Positions 33,139-45,440 of a stretch of 64,000 nucleotides of DNA are shown here, piece after piece (the first letter of the stretch is position 1; every line of letters starts with the position of its first letter). Both the position numbers and the translations under genes were made by a program. The DNA comes from Gnetum montanum. Its lineage: Eukaryota > Streptophyta > Gnetopsida > Gnetales > Gnetaceae. The notes under the pieces were generated by a model that did not search any database, was not told where the DNA came from, and saw only the letters and a program-made list of their open reading frames with translations. Location of the stretch: positions 1,513,481 to 1,577,480 of the forward strand of contig MNCI01010443.1 of NCBI GenBank assembly GCA_015680685.1, in the 5' to 3' direction.

Positions 33139-34040
33139 TGATGAGTCATGATTAGACAGGCTACGTCGACAAACAAACATCAATGTAGCTTTGTAAGCAT
33201 ATCCCCATTGACGCATGGCCAGATGCATTAACGTAGATGCATCGACACTGACATAGGTAGTACCTATATAAATGTGCTCATCATCCACATTTATGACACT
33301 TAGAAATTATAGCATAGCGAAGTTCTCATTGTTTCTCTTCTCTAGAGTTAGAATATTTTCCCTCCAAGTACCCATAATAGGAATTTAAGATATTGTATGA
33401 TGCTTTATTTGAGTGCCTATGTACCTAAATGCATTGGCATGAATAGTAATAAAGTCAAGATTTGTTACATTCATTGCAGCAATTAGATTAGTTTACTCTT
33501 TACATTTAGCACTTTACTTTTAATGCAATTTATATTTATGTCCTTAAATAATTAATATAATTAATCATAAATATGTGAGTACAATCACTTTGAGCATAAC
33601 GTATTATGCTTGGTAAATCTAGCAGTGGATATTTGGTACATCTAGGAATAGCCACTTGATAATCCAGTAGCATTAATATGAGTTTGGGATGTGTATGGAA
33701 AGGGGAATGGTTACTCTACATTAGGATAGTTAGTGATTATATTAGTTGATTAGTTAGATCATTAATTGTTAAATTTTCATCCACTCATCCAGCCATTAGG
33801 ATAAAAAAATTTATAAAAATATACTTACAAAAATATACATCATGAGCCTGAACTCACACTTATCATATGTACCGATAATATGCAAGTGTGAGTTAGGAAG
33901 AAAACAATCGTACAACTCTACAATTCACTGTTTAGGACTATAGGCAAACTTAGGAGACTAAGTCTATGGAATTCGACCATATTGCTAGTCAACACTTGTG
34001 ATTCATATGGTTGGGCGTAGGGGATACTTGCCGCTTATCA
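33139..34040 (+). repeat. 5' LTR of Athila-like copy 3 (902 bp, TTGATG type)
   Basis: U3 (33155-33260) is rich in CGACA/CATCAATG/CATTGACG motifs and is followed by a TATA box tatataaat (33265-33273). The 3' end 'gggcgtaggggatacttgcc...cttatca' matches the conserved LTR terminus of the group. Confidence 0.85.
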
Positions 34041-34059
34041 TTAGCACTATTGCTAGGGA
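34041..34059 (+). other. Degraded tRNA-Asp-like primer site, copy 3
   Basis: ttagcactattgctaggga against the better preserved ttggcaccgttgccgagga at 61641. Position immediately after the LTR supports the call. Confidence 0.6.
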
Positions 34060-34279
34060 TTTAGTTTAGCCAAAAGTGCTTATTAGTAATAAACTATGAA
34101 TTTATATAAATACGTTGTAAAGATAAAAATAACAGGGACCCACTATTATCCAAAAATGGAAAATAATTAAAGAATTAAAATATCAAAGGCATATTAGTTA
34201 TAGACATCACTAAGATAGTGTCTTCTCACATGAATGAATTTTCATCATACATAAGAGAATATAATCAACAATAAGAGGT

Positions 34280-35850
34280 ACTAAAAAAGCCCCAACAACT
34301 TAGAGTGGTCTATGCCCATTCGATCTTTATAATCAAGATGTTACTTTCATCCTTCATCAACATGAACAACTACACTGGAGGGACATGGAAGGCGACATTG
34401 TGTTACCTCTCAATCGATCTATTCCCATCATGTTGATGGCCAATCTCATCAGATTTGGCATTGCAGCACTCAACCCTAAATATGAGATCTTAAATCACAC
34501 ATATAGGGATTACCAACCTACATATGCATGGATTAATAAAGATTGACACATGAAAGCATGCTATGAGGCCTCTAAGGACAAAGCAATCCCAACACCATTA
34601 TTTTTACAAATGTGAAGAAAGGATCCAGATTTTTTTTAAGGCTCTCTTAATATACAGACTCACCTTCTTTGATTGAAGATGACATCCTTTAGCAATGATT
34701 GTAGTCCACATTGGACAAAAATCAAGAAGAAGGAAGAAGAAGGTCAAGAGCCTAGCAGACATCAAGGAAGAGGTCCCACAACCATTCCTATAATGATAAG
34801 AACAAAGAGAAAGATAGTGGAAGAGAATGAGGAAGGGATAATAGGAGAAGGACTAGCAGGCACCATTCTCTTAGTCCTCCTTCTTCTTCACCTTCATCAT
34901 CCTCTTTGTCATTAAAATTTGATAAGAGAAGTCATGCCTAAGACAAAAGGAGGAGTTGTTGGGATCAAGATGGAGATAAATGATGAAATGATGTTGAATG
35001 GAGATCTTGCCAAGATGATGAGGACTAGAGGCATAAACAACCACAAGGGAAAGAAGAGCACTGTCGAGAGTAAAGGCACAATAGGACTAATCATAGGTTT
35101 CATAGTTATGAAAGAGGCCACTATGAATGAAATGACTATGAGCCTCTATTGGCCACTAGAAACATGATCAATATTTCAGAGATAGTGAGAATTTCCACAT
35201 GACATCAAAGAGATAATAGGATTAAGAGGCCAATATGAATAATATCCCTAGGTTTGAAGGTGGGTATAATGCAGATCAAAAAAATCATCTATAAGCTTTT
35301 CATGATGTATGTTTCTTAAAGAAGATAGCAAATTAATGGTAGAAACTTAAATTGTTCCAAAGGATACTCATCAAAGAAGTAGAAAGTTGGTACTAGTCCT
35401 TGAAACTAGAATCTATTTGCTTGGAGTACCATGTTGGAACTATTTAACAAAAAATACCAAACGTACTCTAGAGTGTCTAACTTACAAAGGTAGATCCAAG
35501 GATGAAAAAAAAATCATGATTCCTTAGATGCAGCCCTGGGTAGGTACTACTCTTTATTGCACTAGTGCCCAAGCCATGAATACTCTTAAAGGAGCAACTT
35601 TGTCGTATCATAGATGGACTCCAAAATAAGATTAGGGAACCCTTAGGATCTATGCCCAAGGAAGACTCTTTGATATGAGGGTTCATCAAATTCAAAGATT
35701 GATTGAATAAGTGGCTAAAGAAAAAGGGAAGTTGAAAAACTATGAGAATACAAAGGGCTATAATATGGATCCCTCCATTTGCAAATGGAAAGTGCATTTC
35801 TGTGATTTAAAGGGGGAAGCACCACTTGATGAAGTGGTGCATAAGAAGAT
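34280..35850 (+). pseudogene. Gag, Athila-like copy 3 (truncated)
   Basis: The sequence parallels copy 2 gag: 'gttactttcatccttcatcaacatga' here corresponds to the block at 38813-38840 there. An Arg/Lys/Ser-rich linker (34700-35170) follows. From about 35245 it reads IPRFEGGYNADQKNHL and, with gaps, KLKLFQRILIKEVESWY and LECIYLEYHVGT-like sequence shared with copy 2 (IPRFMGGYNYDPKTHLQAFH). It is cut at 35850 before the knuckle. Many stops. Confidence 0.65.
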
Positions 35851-36702
35851 TGATGAGTACTAAGTAGTCCCTACATCCAATCATATGAATCAAAAGTGTT
35901 ACACTCATGATCCAATCAGATTTTGTGGATTTTAGTTCCTAAGTGCACCAATGAGCAAAGATAATAACCTAAGATGTGATTGTTGTCTTCTTGGCTTTAC
36001 TTGTATAAGCACAAGTGTATGGTTAAGTGTAATCCAAGGCACATGTTTTATATTTATATTTATATTTTATTTAACCTAAATGCAAGTTAAGAGGAATGAT
36101 TAAGAATTAAGTACTTAACTATATGGTGCCTTACTAACTATCCTATTACAAGCATTCAAGCCCACTTTCCATTTGCATCCTGAACTTTCCCTAATGCTAC
36201 TGTGTTACCAAGTACCTATTGCTAGGCATACCAGATAGCCATTATTGGGATTACCAAGGGATAAGTGGTATGTTTGAAGTAGTTGTACTTATGTGTTATT
36301 TTTAAGAAGATTAATTAAAGACATTAATGTAAAAATGCATAAGTAATAAAGTACACAAAATGAGACATTAATCTATCCCAAGTGCTATAAGGAATGTTAG
36401 AAATCTCATCTTTATTGTTAGTCACATCAATGTGTTTAGGTATAAGATGCTCGAACAAAGAATCCTACAATACTTGAAATCCTACTAAAAGCACTCAAAA
36501 AATATTCTAACTTTGGACTAAAAAAATTGCAAGACTTTGGCTATGCTATGGACTTAACATGTCATAAATGTAGTAGGTGTGCACATTTATATAGGCAAAG
36601 GTAGACATTTCATAAACAAACCTGTGTCACCACACCTAACCATGCATCAATGGAGATGCATTGACACATACTCATTGACGTAGCCCATTAAGTGATTCAT
36701 TA
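35851..36702 (-). repeat. LTR of a minus-strand Athila-like fragment F (852 bp, TTGATG type)
   Basis: Plus-strand start TGATGAGTACT, plus-strand end GTGATTCATTA. CATCAATG/CATTGAC motifs lie at 36640-36690 and a reversed TATA box (atttatata) at 36585-36593. On its right is a polypurine-like context (tatagcctcacaactaaatg) followed by about 190 bp matching the 3' interior of element B, so it is a 3' LTR. It interrupts the gag of copy 3. Confidence 0.8.
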
Positions 36703-36975
36703 TAGCCTCACAACTAAATGAAAACTTGTCCTTGAGTAAACAAAAATAAGATCAAGTTTCTTACAAAATTGGAAAGGTATGGAATCATGAACTGACTCAT
36801 TCTACTAATTGATTCTAAATGCCAAATTATATGGAATTACAATATATAAAAAATGATTATTTAGGATAACAAAATTAAAAACCCCTACAAAAATGAATAG
36901 CTGGAATCCTTTGGTGGCCAAAGATGAAGAGGAGATCAAATAGTGCTAAGATATGATAGCTCATAGCGTGTTGAA
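36703..36975 (-). other. 3' interior remnant of fragment F and junction to the NBS fragment
   Basis: 36703-36890 aligns with 18878-19030 of element B (ccttgagt...ggtatgg...ttgatt). Homology fades near 36895 and the NBS reading begins at 36976. Nothing else is recognised. Confidence 0.55.
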
Positions 36976-37624
36976 GGATCTTCTCTAACCTCTAACACTA
37001 ATTTAAGATTTGTAGTGAAATCAAATTTTTGCAGTATAGAGAAACTCTAGGATCAAGCTTTGAAACTACCTTCTCCCTAGTTGTTACAATAATGATGCTC
37101 TCTAGATTTAGAGCTACATCATCTTCAATAAACACTTTACTTAGGGGAATTTTACTATCATCATTATCAAATACTGCTAAAATCTTTGCATTGTGCAATC
37201 TATTTATTAAAAGTTTCTTTTCTTCCATTCTACTATTACTAACATCATATTCAAAAAGCTTACTAATAACTTATTTGTGGACTTCATTTACACCAAATTT
37301 CTTTACAAGTTTTCCTACATCTTCAATAAAGCAGCACCTTTGGTATTGAGGGAAAATTTGATTATAAAGTTGTTTTGAAAAAGTGGGTTTTCCTATCCCT
37401 TCAATACCAATTATTTCCATGGACATGACACCACACCCATTTTGACAACATTTCATTATATCATGCTTCATCTTGAGTAATTGTCTTTGTCTTCCAACTA
37501 AGTTCTCAAGAAGAGCAACCAATCCAACATCAAGTTCCTGGAGTATCTTGTCAATGATTGCCTTAGCACATTCACTGTATAGAAAGGCAGTAGAAGGATA
37601 GAAAAAATAAATTGACACATTCAC
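36976..37624 (-). pseudogene. NBS (NB-ARC) resistance-gene fragment
   Basis: One minus-strand frame, broken by a stop near 37270, carries the ordered NB-ARC motifs: LVGRQRQLLKMK linker, P-loop IIGIEGIGKPTFSKQLYNQIF (usual GKTT is GKPT), CCFIEDVGKLV, kinase-2 KILAVFDND and RNBS-B SIIIVTTREKVV. The 'FIEDV' and 'LVGR' style is nearer to TIR-NBS proteins than to CC-NBS, a weak inference. No TIR, GLPL/MHD region or LRR is present. The Thr-to-Pro change in the P-loop plus the stop indicate a non-functional piece. It lies between two LTRs. Confidence 0.85.
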
Positions 37625-37635
37625 TATATAGCAAG

Positions 37636-38565
37636 TGACGAGTGTTAAAGTATCACATTGATGGGCCCCTATTGATGAGGCCTCATTTACATGGTGTTGC
37701 CCCGTTGACGGGGCTAGATCGATGTAGTGTTTGCTACATCTATGGGGCCTCGTTGATGTAGTATTATAGCAAAAACTATAAATATGAGCTCCTAGCCATG
37801 TTTATGCATCAATTAAGTCATAGTAGTAGTAGAGCTCTTGCAATTTGTCCATTTGAAAGTTAGAATATTTCTCTGAGTGCTCGTAGTAGAAGTCAGAAAG
37901 TATACAAATCTTTATTTGAGCATTGTTGTACCTAAACCACACTAGTGTGTACAACAATAAAGACAAGCCTTTTGATTAAACCTTGCATCACTTAGAATAG
38001 ATTAATGATTTATTTATGCATTCATTGTTCTCATTAAATATGCAATAAATTAAGTTGAATGAGACCTTAAGCGATTAGTTAATTAATTAATCTAAATAGA
38101 TTAAATACATAGTATGACTGCTTTGAGCATAAACAGATATTTGCTTTGTAATCCCAGCAGTGTTATTGCTTGGTGCACCCAGTAGCGTAGCACTTGGTAA
38201 CTTAGTAGTGGATATGTTAGTTCAAGACATGTACAGAAAGTAGGATCAGATGCTTATGTTAGGACTAGTTAGAGATAAGTTAGTTCGTTAGAAAAAATTA
38301 GTGGTTCAATTACTTCATCTCTCTACTTTAAGCACCAAAGAACATAAAACACAAAACAATAAAAATCATATGCCTCGATTACACTTAACCATACCATGTG
38401 CATAACAAGTGTAATTAGGAAGAAAACGGACAACCTTAGGGCAAGGTTTACTTCCTAGAAGACTAGTGTACTAGAAACTAGAGAATACATGAAATTTGAC
38501 CAAATCATGCATGAACACTTTGTGATTCATATGGTTAGGTGTAGGGGTACCCTGACTACTCATCA
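37636..38565 (+). repeat. 5' LTR of Athila-like copy 2 (930 bp, TTGATG type)
   Basis: Starts TGACGAGTG, has U3 repeats of CATTGATG/CGTTGACGGGGC/ATCGATGTAG, TATA box ctataaat (37776-37783), and ends CTACTCATCA at the primer site. Confidence 0.85.
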
Positions 38566-38584
38566 TTGGCACCATTGCTAGGAA
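38566..38584 (+). other. tRNA-Asp-like primer binding site, copy 2
   Basis: ttggcaccattgctaggaa directly after the LTR; the family form is TGGCGCCGTTGCCGGGGA. Confidence 0.75.
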
Positions 38585-38717
38585 CTCTATTTGTTGAAAG
38601 ATGTGCTATCTAGGGTTAGTGAATATCATTAATATCATTGAACAAACCCAAGGTTAACATCACTCTCACACAACATATAATTACAAAATTGCACTGATCA
38701 TTTTGTTTTTTTGCAAA

Positions 38718-41086
38718 ATGTATTCTTCTTCTCACAAGCATGATGATGTTAAACCATCGATTCCATAGGAGTGAAAAGTCATATATACTCATCCATATGA
38801 TTATTTTCCTAACTTCACCTTCATCCTACATCAAGATAAGCAACTACGATGTCGTGATATGAAGAACGACATCGTAATTCCCCCTGACCGATTTGTGCTC
38901 ATGATGCTACTTCAAACTCTTAAGAAGTTAGGCATTCAAAATCTTCAAGAAGAGTATGTTATGCATGACTATGACTACTAGGACTACCATCCCACTGAAA
39001 CAAAACACAAGCAAGATCAACACTAGGAGAAGCATCATGAGGCTATGAAGGAAAAAAGGTTTACCAATCCCTTGTTCTTGCTGAACCAGGATGATAATGA
39101 GGGCCCTTTCTCCAAGGGCTCTCAACATGAAAATTATCCACCCCTCATTACTGATGATGGATGTGTGAACTTGACTCTACATTCCACTATCAACAAACTA
39201 GGTTCAGGAAAAGATGATAGTCAAGGAAGGAGCTTGGGAAAGCATCAAGATAATAAGAAATCTAATGAACATGGCTATGACAACTAAAGTGGAGTTGGAA
39301 GACAACATGGCGGTGGTAGTATTTATTCCTCTTTTTCCTCTTTATCTGCATCCTCTTCTTCCTCTTCCTTTGATACTAAAAGATAGAAAAAAAAATAACC
39401 ATGATGAAGGTGCTCAATGGGACAACAATACTGATCACCAAGCTCGTAATGAATGAAGGGGTAATAGAGGACATCATTAATGATAACAAAATAATGATGA
39501 TGATGATGATTTTTTATTGTCCACTCAAAGAATGCTTAACATTGCATAGGTAGTTAAGATCCCAACTAGGCATGTGAAAGATAGTAGGATCAAGTGCTTA
39601 GACATGAACAATATCCCAAGATTTATGGGGGGATATAACTATGATCCAAAAACACATCTACAAGCTTTCCATAATGCTTATGCATTGAAAAACATTGAAA
39701 ATAATTAATAAAAACTAAAACTCTTCCCCAGGCTACTCATCAAAGAGCTAGAATCCATTCATAGATGGAGTACCATGTTGGAACTATTTAATGACAAATA
39801 CCAGATGTACTCTAGAGTGTCTAATTCGAGAAGGCAATTCCAAGGCTGGAAATAGGGAACACACGAACCCTTGGATGCCACCATGGGTAGATAGTATTCT
39901 CTCTTACATTGATGCATTGGCCATGATTATTCTTAGAGGGAACAACTTTGCCACATTATAGATGGACTCAAAGTAGAAACTAGAAGAACTCTTGGGATTT
40001 ATGCCCAAGGGAGGCTATCCAAACTAAGAGCTCATTAGATAAAAAGGCTAATACAGCAGGTAGAAAAAGAAGAAGGTGAGTTGTGAAGAAAGAAAACTAC
40101 AAAAGAATATAATAGGGACACTTCCATCAGGAAAAGGGAGATCTAATTCTATGACAAGGAGGAGTCACCACTCAATGAAATGATGAACAACAAAACCTTG
40201 CCTATTCAAAAATTTATTTTCAATATTTCTAAAAAGGTTAATAAATTATGGGATTCTTTGGATGAAAAGTTCCAAACTGCTATGAAGATTGCTAAAGCAT
40301 CCAAAGAGTAGAATAGTGATCGTGACTATAGGAGATGAAAGGAAGCTGAACGTGCCTACTAGAAAGGTAAGGGCAAAGTTGCTGTAGTAGAAGAATTTGT
40401 GGAGACAAACTTTAATGATGATACTAGTTATGACATTTGTCAATATGAACATACAAAGGGATGTTGCCCTGTTGTGTCACACTTACAAGAGTTTGGGGTG
40501 TATGTGCTAAATCCTCAACTAGCATGTAGGAAAGCACCTAGATGATTACTTTATCTTCAAGGCAATCCAAGGCAGTTCCACCAACAACAAAAATCTTATT
40601 ATCAAAGTGGAGCTCCACCACAACCATATGTGCAATACCAATAGTGGCACCAACAACAATTATGGGGAATGCCACCACCAAGATAATAGTACCCTTACAG
40701 GAAATTAGATCCATATGAGTACTACATTTAGCAACCCATTTCTTGAAAAAGCTCTACAAGCCATGCCTCATTCCAATATCATTATTACCCTTTAGAGTAC
40801 CATCGAACTCATTCACTATCTACTTGAGGAGAGCACCCATATCCATACCACCCTCTACATCCATCTACATACATCCCTTTATCCTCTACCCAATTACCTC
40901 ATGCTCCATCCATGTAGGGTGAAATTCCCTCATAGCCATAACAATGAAATATTATGAGGGTTGTGAATTTACAATTAGCCTTCCAACCAAGTGGTTCAGA
41001 CAATAGATCCAAAAAGTGACCATTTTTTGACCTAATAGTCCTCCAATACCTTCACAACCTAATGTGGCTAGTTGCCTTGTATCTCC
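38718..41086 (+). pseudogene. Gag, Athila-like copy 2
   Basis: An ATG at 38718 (MYSSSHKHDDV) opens a mutated gag. Later parts include MNNIPRFMGGYNYDPKTHLQ with AFHNAYALKNIE (39608-39700), ELFNDKYQMYSRVSN, a VNKLWDSLDEKFQTAMKIAK helix and DICQYEHTKGCCPVVSHLQE (40432-40491), the variant knuckle. A Gln/Pro/Tyr-rich tail follows to 41086, where the Tat element is inserted. Stops and frameshifts are scattered. Confidence 0.75.
41082..41086. repeat. Target site duplication of the Tat element, left copy
   Basis: TCTCC, repeated exactly at 59525-59529 on the other side of the element. Confidence 0.8.
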
Positions 41087-42202
41087 TATACTGACCTAAA
41101 TCGTCAGCGTAAGGCTGGAAGGGAAAATAAACACCGAAAGATCGTCGGATAGGCATAGTTGACCCAACCTTTGAATGAGGGCAAGCTAGAAAAGGCAACG
41201 AAGGTAGAGTGCCTTGGATGGTCTACATGCAAATCAATCGAGGAATTCCTCAAGCATAAACTATGGCTTGTGCTGGGGTTATCGTAACTAATTACATACG
41301 AAATATAAACAATGATGTATGAAATGCAAATAGAGCGTAAATAGAACTGTATTGTAAATAAAGCGTAAACTGAATTTAAAACAAAGTAAACAATATAATG
41401 GCTGGTAAAATGAACTGTATTGTATTGCTTAGAAAGGATGTGCACTGGTCAAAGTGTAGCTGCTCGTGTGGATGGAAAGTCAAGCACCAAGCCCCGGGGT
41501 GATGTTTTTTAGAATTGCTTTGACGCTAGGAGTCATGTATGCCCAAGCGTCCAAAGTTGCTAGTTAGTGCTTCCTAAGCCATCAACCTTCAAAATTACCA
41601 ACCCTATTTATGTGAATTGATAGGGTATTTATAGGGTTTGGCTGGGCTTAGGTGTGGAACTCATGGATGGAATCAACGGCTAAGAAATGAGAGGAAAACG
41701 GATCAAGTGACATGTGTTTGATGGATAGCTACATGTGAATTGGACATGTGTAGGAAAGCTACGTTCTTGACCGGATGCATTGTATCTTATAGCGTGTGTT
41801 GGCTTACTCAAGCTAGCTTATGCTCATGAAAGCACATACAATTTGGAGTGTAAGAGCTTGGAAAGCTCATAAATGATGAAAATTTACAATGAAAATGAAA
41901 ATGTACAATAAGAGAAATTGACTTCGGTTTGCTTGATACTTCTCGATCCCTGAATTGACTACTGCAGGATGTTGATCTGAGTGGTTTTATGGCTATTCAA
42001 GGCATCTTTATTTTACTAGAGCTTCCTACGTGAGTTGATTTTGTCTTGGCATGCCTCTAGCATGCTCACGTTGTACTCACGCTGCTAGCATGACCTCAGC
42101 ATGAGTTGATGAGAATGACACATTTCACATTAATTCTCTATGTTTGAATCCTGTTCCTTGAAGTGTAATGATTGCTTGACTATGATTGACCCTGAGAGTG
42201 AT
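41087..42202 (-). repeat. 3' LTR of the Tat element (shortened, about 1.1 kb visible)
   Basis: Matches 57764-58938 from 'ctgacctaaa' to 'gattgaccctgagagtgat'. The remaining 586 bp of the right LTR (58939-59524) have no counterpart here, so this copy is deleted or rearranged at its inner end. The outer tip reads TATACTG in place of TGTACTG. Confidence 0.8.
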
Positions 42203-43962
42203 TTCTTGACTGTGTCATGAGAGGAATCCACCCAAGAGGTGTCAACAAAGAAGTACAAAACACCATGATCAACCAAGTACCAAGCATTGTCCGTCAGGCT
42301 TTGGCTAGATGTCATAGCACCGTGTTCAAAGGTACATGGGATTGAGGAAGTGTAGGTCAAGATGCAAGAGGATTGGTTGTAACTGGGGGGAGTCAGGAGT
42401 CAATCAAGGATTATAATTGCTATTGGAATTGTGAGATAGGAATGTTCTTATGTGAACAAGCCATATTTATGGTCCTGATTAGTAGCCAGTGTTTAGCAGA
42501 CTTGGAACTAGGACATAGGGAGTGCGTTCTTTGGAGAAATGGGACTCTTGTAGAGTGTTTATGGGGGCCTGTTGTAAATAGCCAAACCCATGAAATGATG
42601 TGCAACATGATGATTTGAGACACGAGTGTAACTGTTTTCTAAGACAATTGCCTTCTCGCCTGGGGCTTGTATGAGAATAGCCAATAGTCTTTGGTCTATG
42701 ATGTTAATGGGGTCATGAAGACCTTTTCTATTCATTTTGCTCTTTGATATTTTGTTCTTTTTCTTTTTGTGTATTTCTTCTTTTCTTTTGTTTTTATTTT
42801 CTTTTTTTTTGTTCTTTTTATTTTTGTTTTCTTTTTGGTTCTTTTGAAAGAGCTTGCTTTTAGTGCTATGCTCATGCTCATGTGCTTGCATTTTATATCA
42901 TGTACCATGTACTATGTTTTGCGTTACAACTACTTAGAGAATTACAGTGTGCAATAGTGTGTCAAGAGCTTTGGGATGAGTGGAACGTATCCAAGGGGTG
43001 TAATTGAATAGGATAAGGAGACATGATGGGGAATAGGGAATGTATTAGGGGTCAAAAATGTACTTATGAATGGATTGATCAACCTAGTTGTGTGCATTAG
43101 GAAGAATGTGATACCTTGTCGCCATGATGAAATGCATCTATGCATGAACACCTCAGGTGTGTCATCCTGCAAACAGAACTCTGAGGAGATAGGAAAACCA
43201 CAAATGATTCAGTTAACTAAAAAATTTAAACTTGAAAACAAATAAGGAGATGGAGCCACCATGTGCAATTTCAAAGTAGACAGAATCATGAATAACATCA
43301 GCTTCATCAGGTCGATGAGACAAATTATGCAGCAAGTTTTTGTGGAATGGGTACAACCAATTGTAGCAACCTGTCTTTTCAAGCATTGCTTGGTTGTTGA
43401 TGATGTCACTAGTTTATAGTCTTAGTAGACTATTGTGGGTTAGTTTCATGTCATAATCCTTTCGATGGTGCCAGTTTAGCATTGTAACAGACAGTGCAGT
43501 GCTAGTTTATAGTCATAGCGAACTGTGAAGAGGTAAACCAGTTTATAGTCTTAGTGGACTCTACATGCTAGTTTTACGTCATGGCAGATAAATGTTGTAG
43601 TTTAGTGTCATGCCGGATGGAGCTCTATGGTGTCAGTTTACTGTCATGATGCAAGGACAATCCATGGTGCCATTTTCAAGTCATAGCCCCAAGACCATTC
43701 TATGGTATTAGTTTTAGGTCATGATGCCAGGACCATTACGTACCTCAAGTTCATCAGACATAGTACCATTTTAAGTATAGGTGATTTGTAGGATTAGCGA
43801 ACTTGTTCTTGTCCATGTTAGCAAGTTTGAATGCTACATTATTGTATGCCTTGATGACCAAGGCCCTTCCCAGTTGGCTGAGAATTTATCTAGGTGTTCA
43901 TGGACAACCTTAAGGACTAGATCTCCTTCTTTAATTGGGCACCTATGCAGATCATGTTTGTG
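42203..43962 (-). other. Repeat-rich tail between Tat integrase and 3' LTR
   Basis: No coding sequence recognised. A pyrimidine-rich tract (42740-42850; purine-rich on minus) could include the polypurine tract, unproven. The part at 43420-43790 is an irregular minisatellite, listed separately. Tandem repeats in this position are a known habit of Tat-lineage elements. Confidence 0.6.
43420..43790. repeat. Irregular minisatellite (AGTTT..GTCAT motif), Tat tail
   Basis: About nine copies of a degenerate 'agtttatagtcatagcgga' unit spaced 30-55 bp, for example near 43430, 43454, 43506, 43543, 43570, 43598, 43631, 43673 and 43708. The same motif recurs at 47320-47375 and 53400-53650 in this element. 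Confidence 0.7.
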
Positions 43963-44858
43963 TCATTGCCATTGTTGTTTCTGGTACCACTCGATCTGAT
44001 CAAGCATTTTCACCTGTTCCTCCTCCACCAAGTCAAGGTCAGCAATGTGTAGTTCATTACTTTGGCTTTCATCGAGGAGGCTTGAGAGAGCTATTCGCAA
44101 CGAGGAAACCTGTAACTCTAAAGGTAAAATAGCTTCAGATCTGTATACAAGACTATATGGAGTTTTACTTATAGACATTCAATTTGTCGTTATGTATGCC
44201 CACAATGCGTAAACTAGTTGTTCATGGCATCGTCTTTTGCTCTGATTTAGCATCTTTTTGAGCACCATGATGAAAATTTTGTTTGTAGCCTCTGCTTGAC
44301 CATTACTCTGTTTAATACCCAAGCTTTCACAAAATCTTTTAGTATCTGCACTACTGAGCTATGGCCCATTGTCAGTAATGATGGTCATCAAAATACCAAA
44401 ATAGGTCACGATGTTTTCTATTATGAAATTGCAAACGTGTTTTGAAGTGATCTTCCTAAGGGAAATAGCTTCTATCCATTTTGTGAAGTATTTAGTTGTT
44501 GATATAATAAAGCTATGTCCTGTAGAGGATGATGGCATTATTGGTCCAATTAAGTCTAATCCCCATCTTTGGAATGGCCATGTGATTTGTGTTGTGTGCA
44601 ATTCGTTAGGTGGCACATGTATCAGGTTACCATGCCTTTGGAAAATGTCACATGTCTTGATCTTGGAGATGCAATCGTACTCCATGTGTGGCCAGTAATA
44701 GCCCAAGTGCCTAATCTTTGTTGCCATTGCTTTGGGTGCTATGTGCCCTCCACAAAGTCCTTTGTGGACTTGTTCTACAATCGTTTGATCATCGATGCCA
44801 CTAACACACATCAGCAAGATGCCTTCGTAGGATTTGTGATACAAGGTGTCTCCTATTA
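43963..44858 (-). pseudogene. Integrase, Tat element
   Basis: On the minus strand: HKGLCGGHIAPKAMATKI, GYYWPHMEYDC and CDIFQRHGN form the zinc region. The core shows WGLDLIGPI (first Asp), YFTKWIEAI and ITDNGP (second Asp) near 44360. After a break, the 43963-44178 segment has KTPYSLVYRSEAILPLEL, the typical Tat integrase end. A stop at 44359 separates the halves, and the region carrying the catalytic Glu is not open. Confidence 0.85.
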
Positions 44859-44868
44859 ACGCATACTA

Positions 44869-45440
44869 CTAAGAGCATTTTCGTACTGCATCCTTTTGAG
44901 CGTTTGTCAAATGTTGTGGAGGTTTGCCTCGTAGAAGGTACTCTTTTATGTCATCGTACCATTCTATTGCGTGTGTTGTGCTAATAGATGCTATAGGAAT
45001 TTCATCGAGAGCGTCAGTTATAGGTCCGGCACAATTTGTTATAGAGCTAGGTAATGCATGGAACATTTTAGATGTCATGTTTAGGGCTAGTGTAGCAAGT
45101 GCATTGGCAATGGTATTTTCGCTTCTAGGGACATGTTGTATATCTACTTCTACTAGTCACCTCAGTAGATGTTTGGTCAAATCACAATATGGTTGCAAAT
45201 GGAGAGCTTTTCATGCGTAAACTTCTGTGACTTGATTAATGATTAACTGTGAATTGCCTCAGACTTTAGACATGTGATTCCTGAAGTTAGTGCTGCTTGA
45301 AGACCTCTAAGAAGACCTTCGTATTCTACCACGTTATTGGTACAAGGAAAGGTTAATCGGTAGGTGATGGGTTGGATTTCTCTGGAGGGGTATGTTAAAA
45401 CAGTTGTAGCACTTCATCCTCGGGAAGTTGAAGCTCCATT
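44869..45440 (-). pseudogene. Archaeal-type second RNase H, Tat element
   Basis: LYFNGASTSRG (usual LYFDGAS, Asp changed to Asn), REIQPITYRLTFPCTNNVVE, VEYEGLLRGLQAALTSGI, EAIHSLINQVT and ANALATLALNM are read on the minus strand in successive frames. This additional RNase H is the hallmark of the Tat lineage. It precedes the integrase and follows the conventional RNase H (KGQAIVMQL). Frameshifts near 45240 and 45100. Confidence 0.85.

Larger units (their letters stand above)
33139..35850 (+). mobile_element. Athila-like copy 3, 5' part (LTR, primer site, gag)
   Basis: A 902-bp LTR with TGATGAGTCATG start and CTTATCA end, a degraded tRNA-Asp-like site, and gag run on the plus strand until 35850, where a minus-strand LTR begins. 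No pol follows. Gag aligns with that of copy 2 at 38718-41086. Confidence 0.8.

Noticed and set aside
42559-42891. Lys/Asn-rich minus-strand ORF
   Set aside because: Product of the T-rich tract at 42740-42850; no homology.
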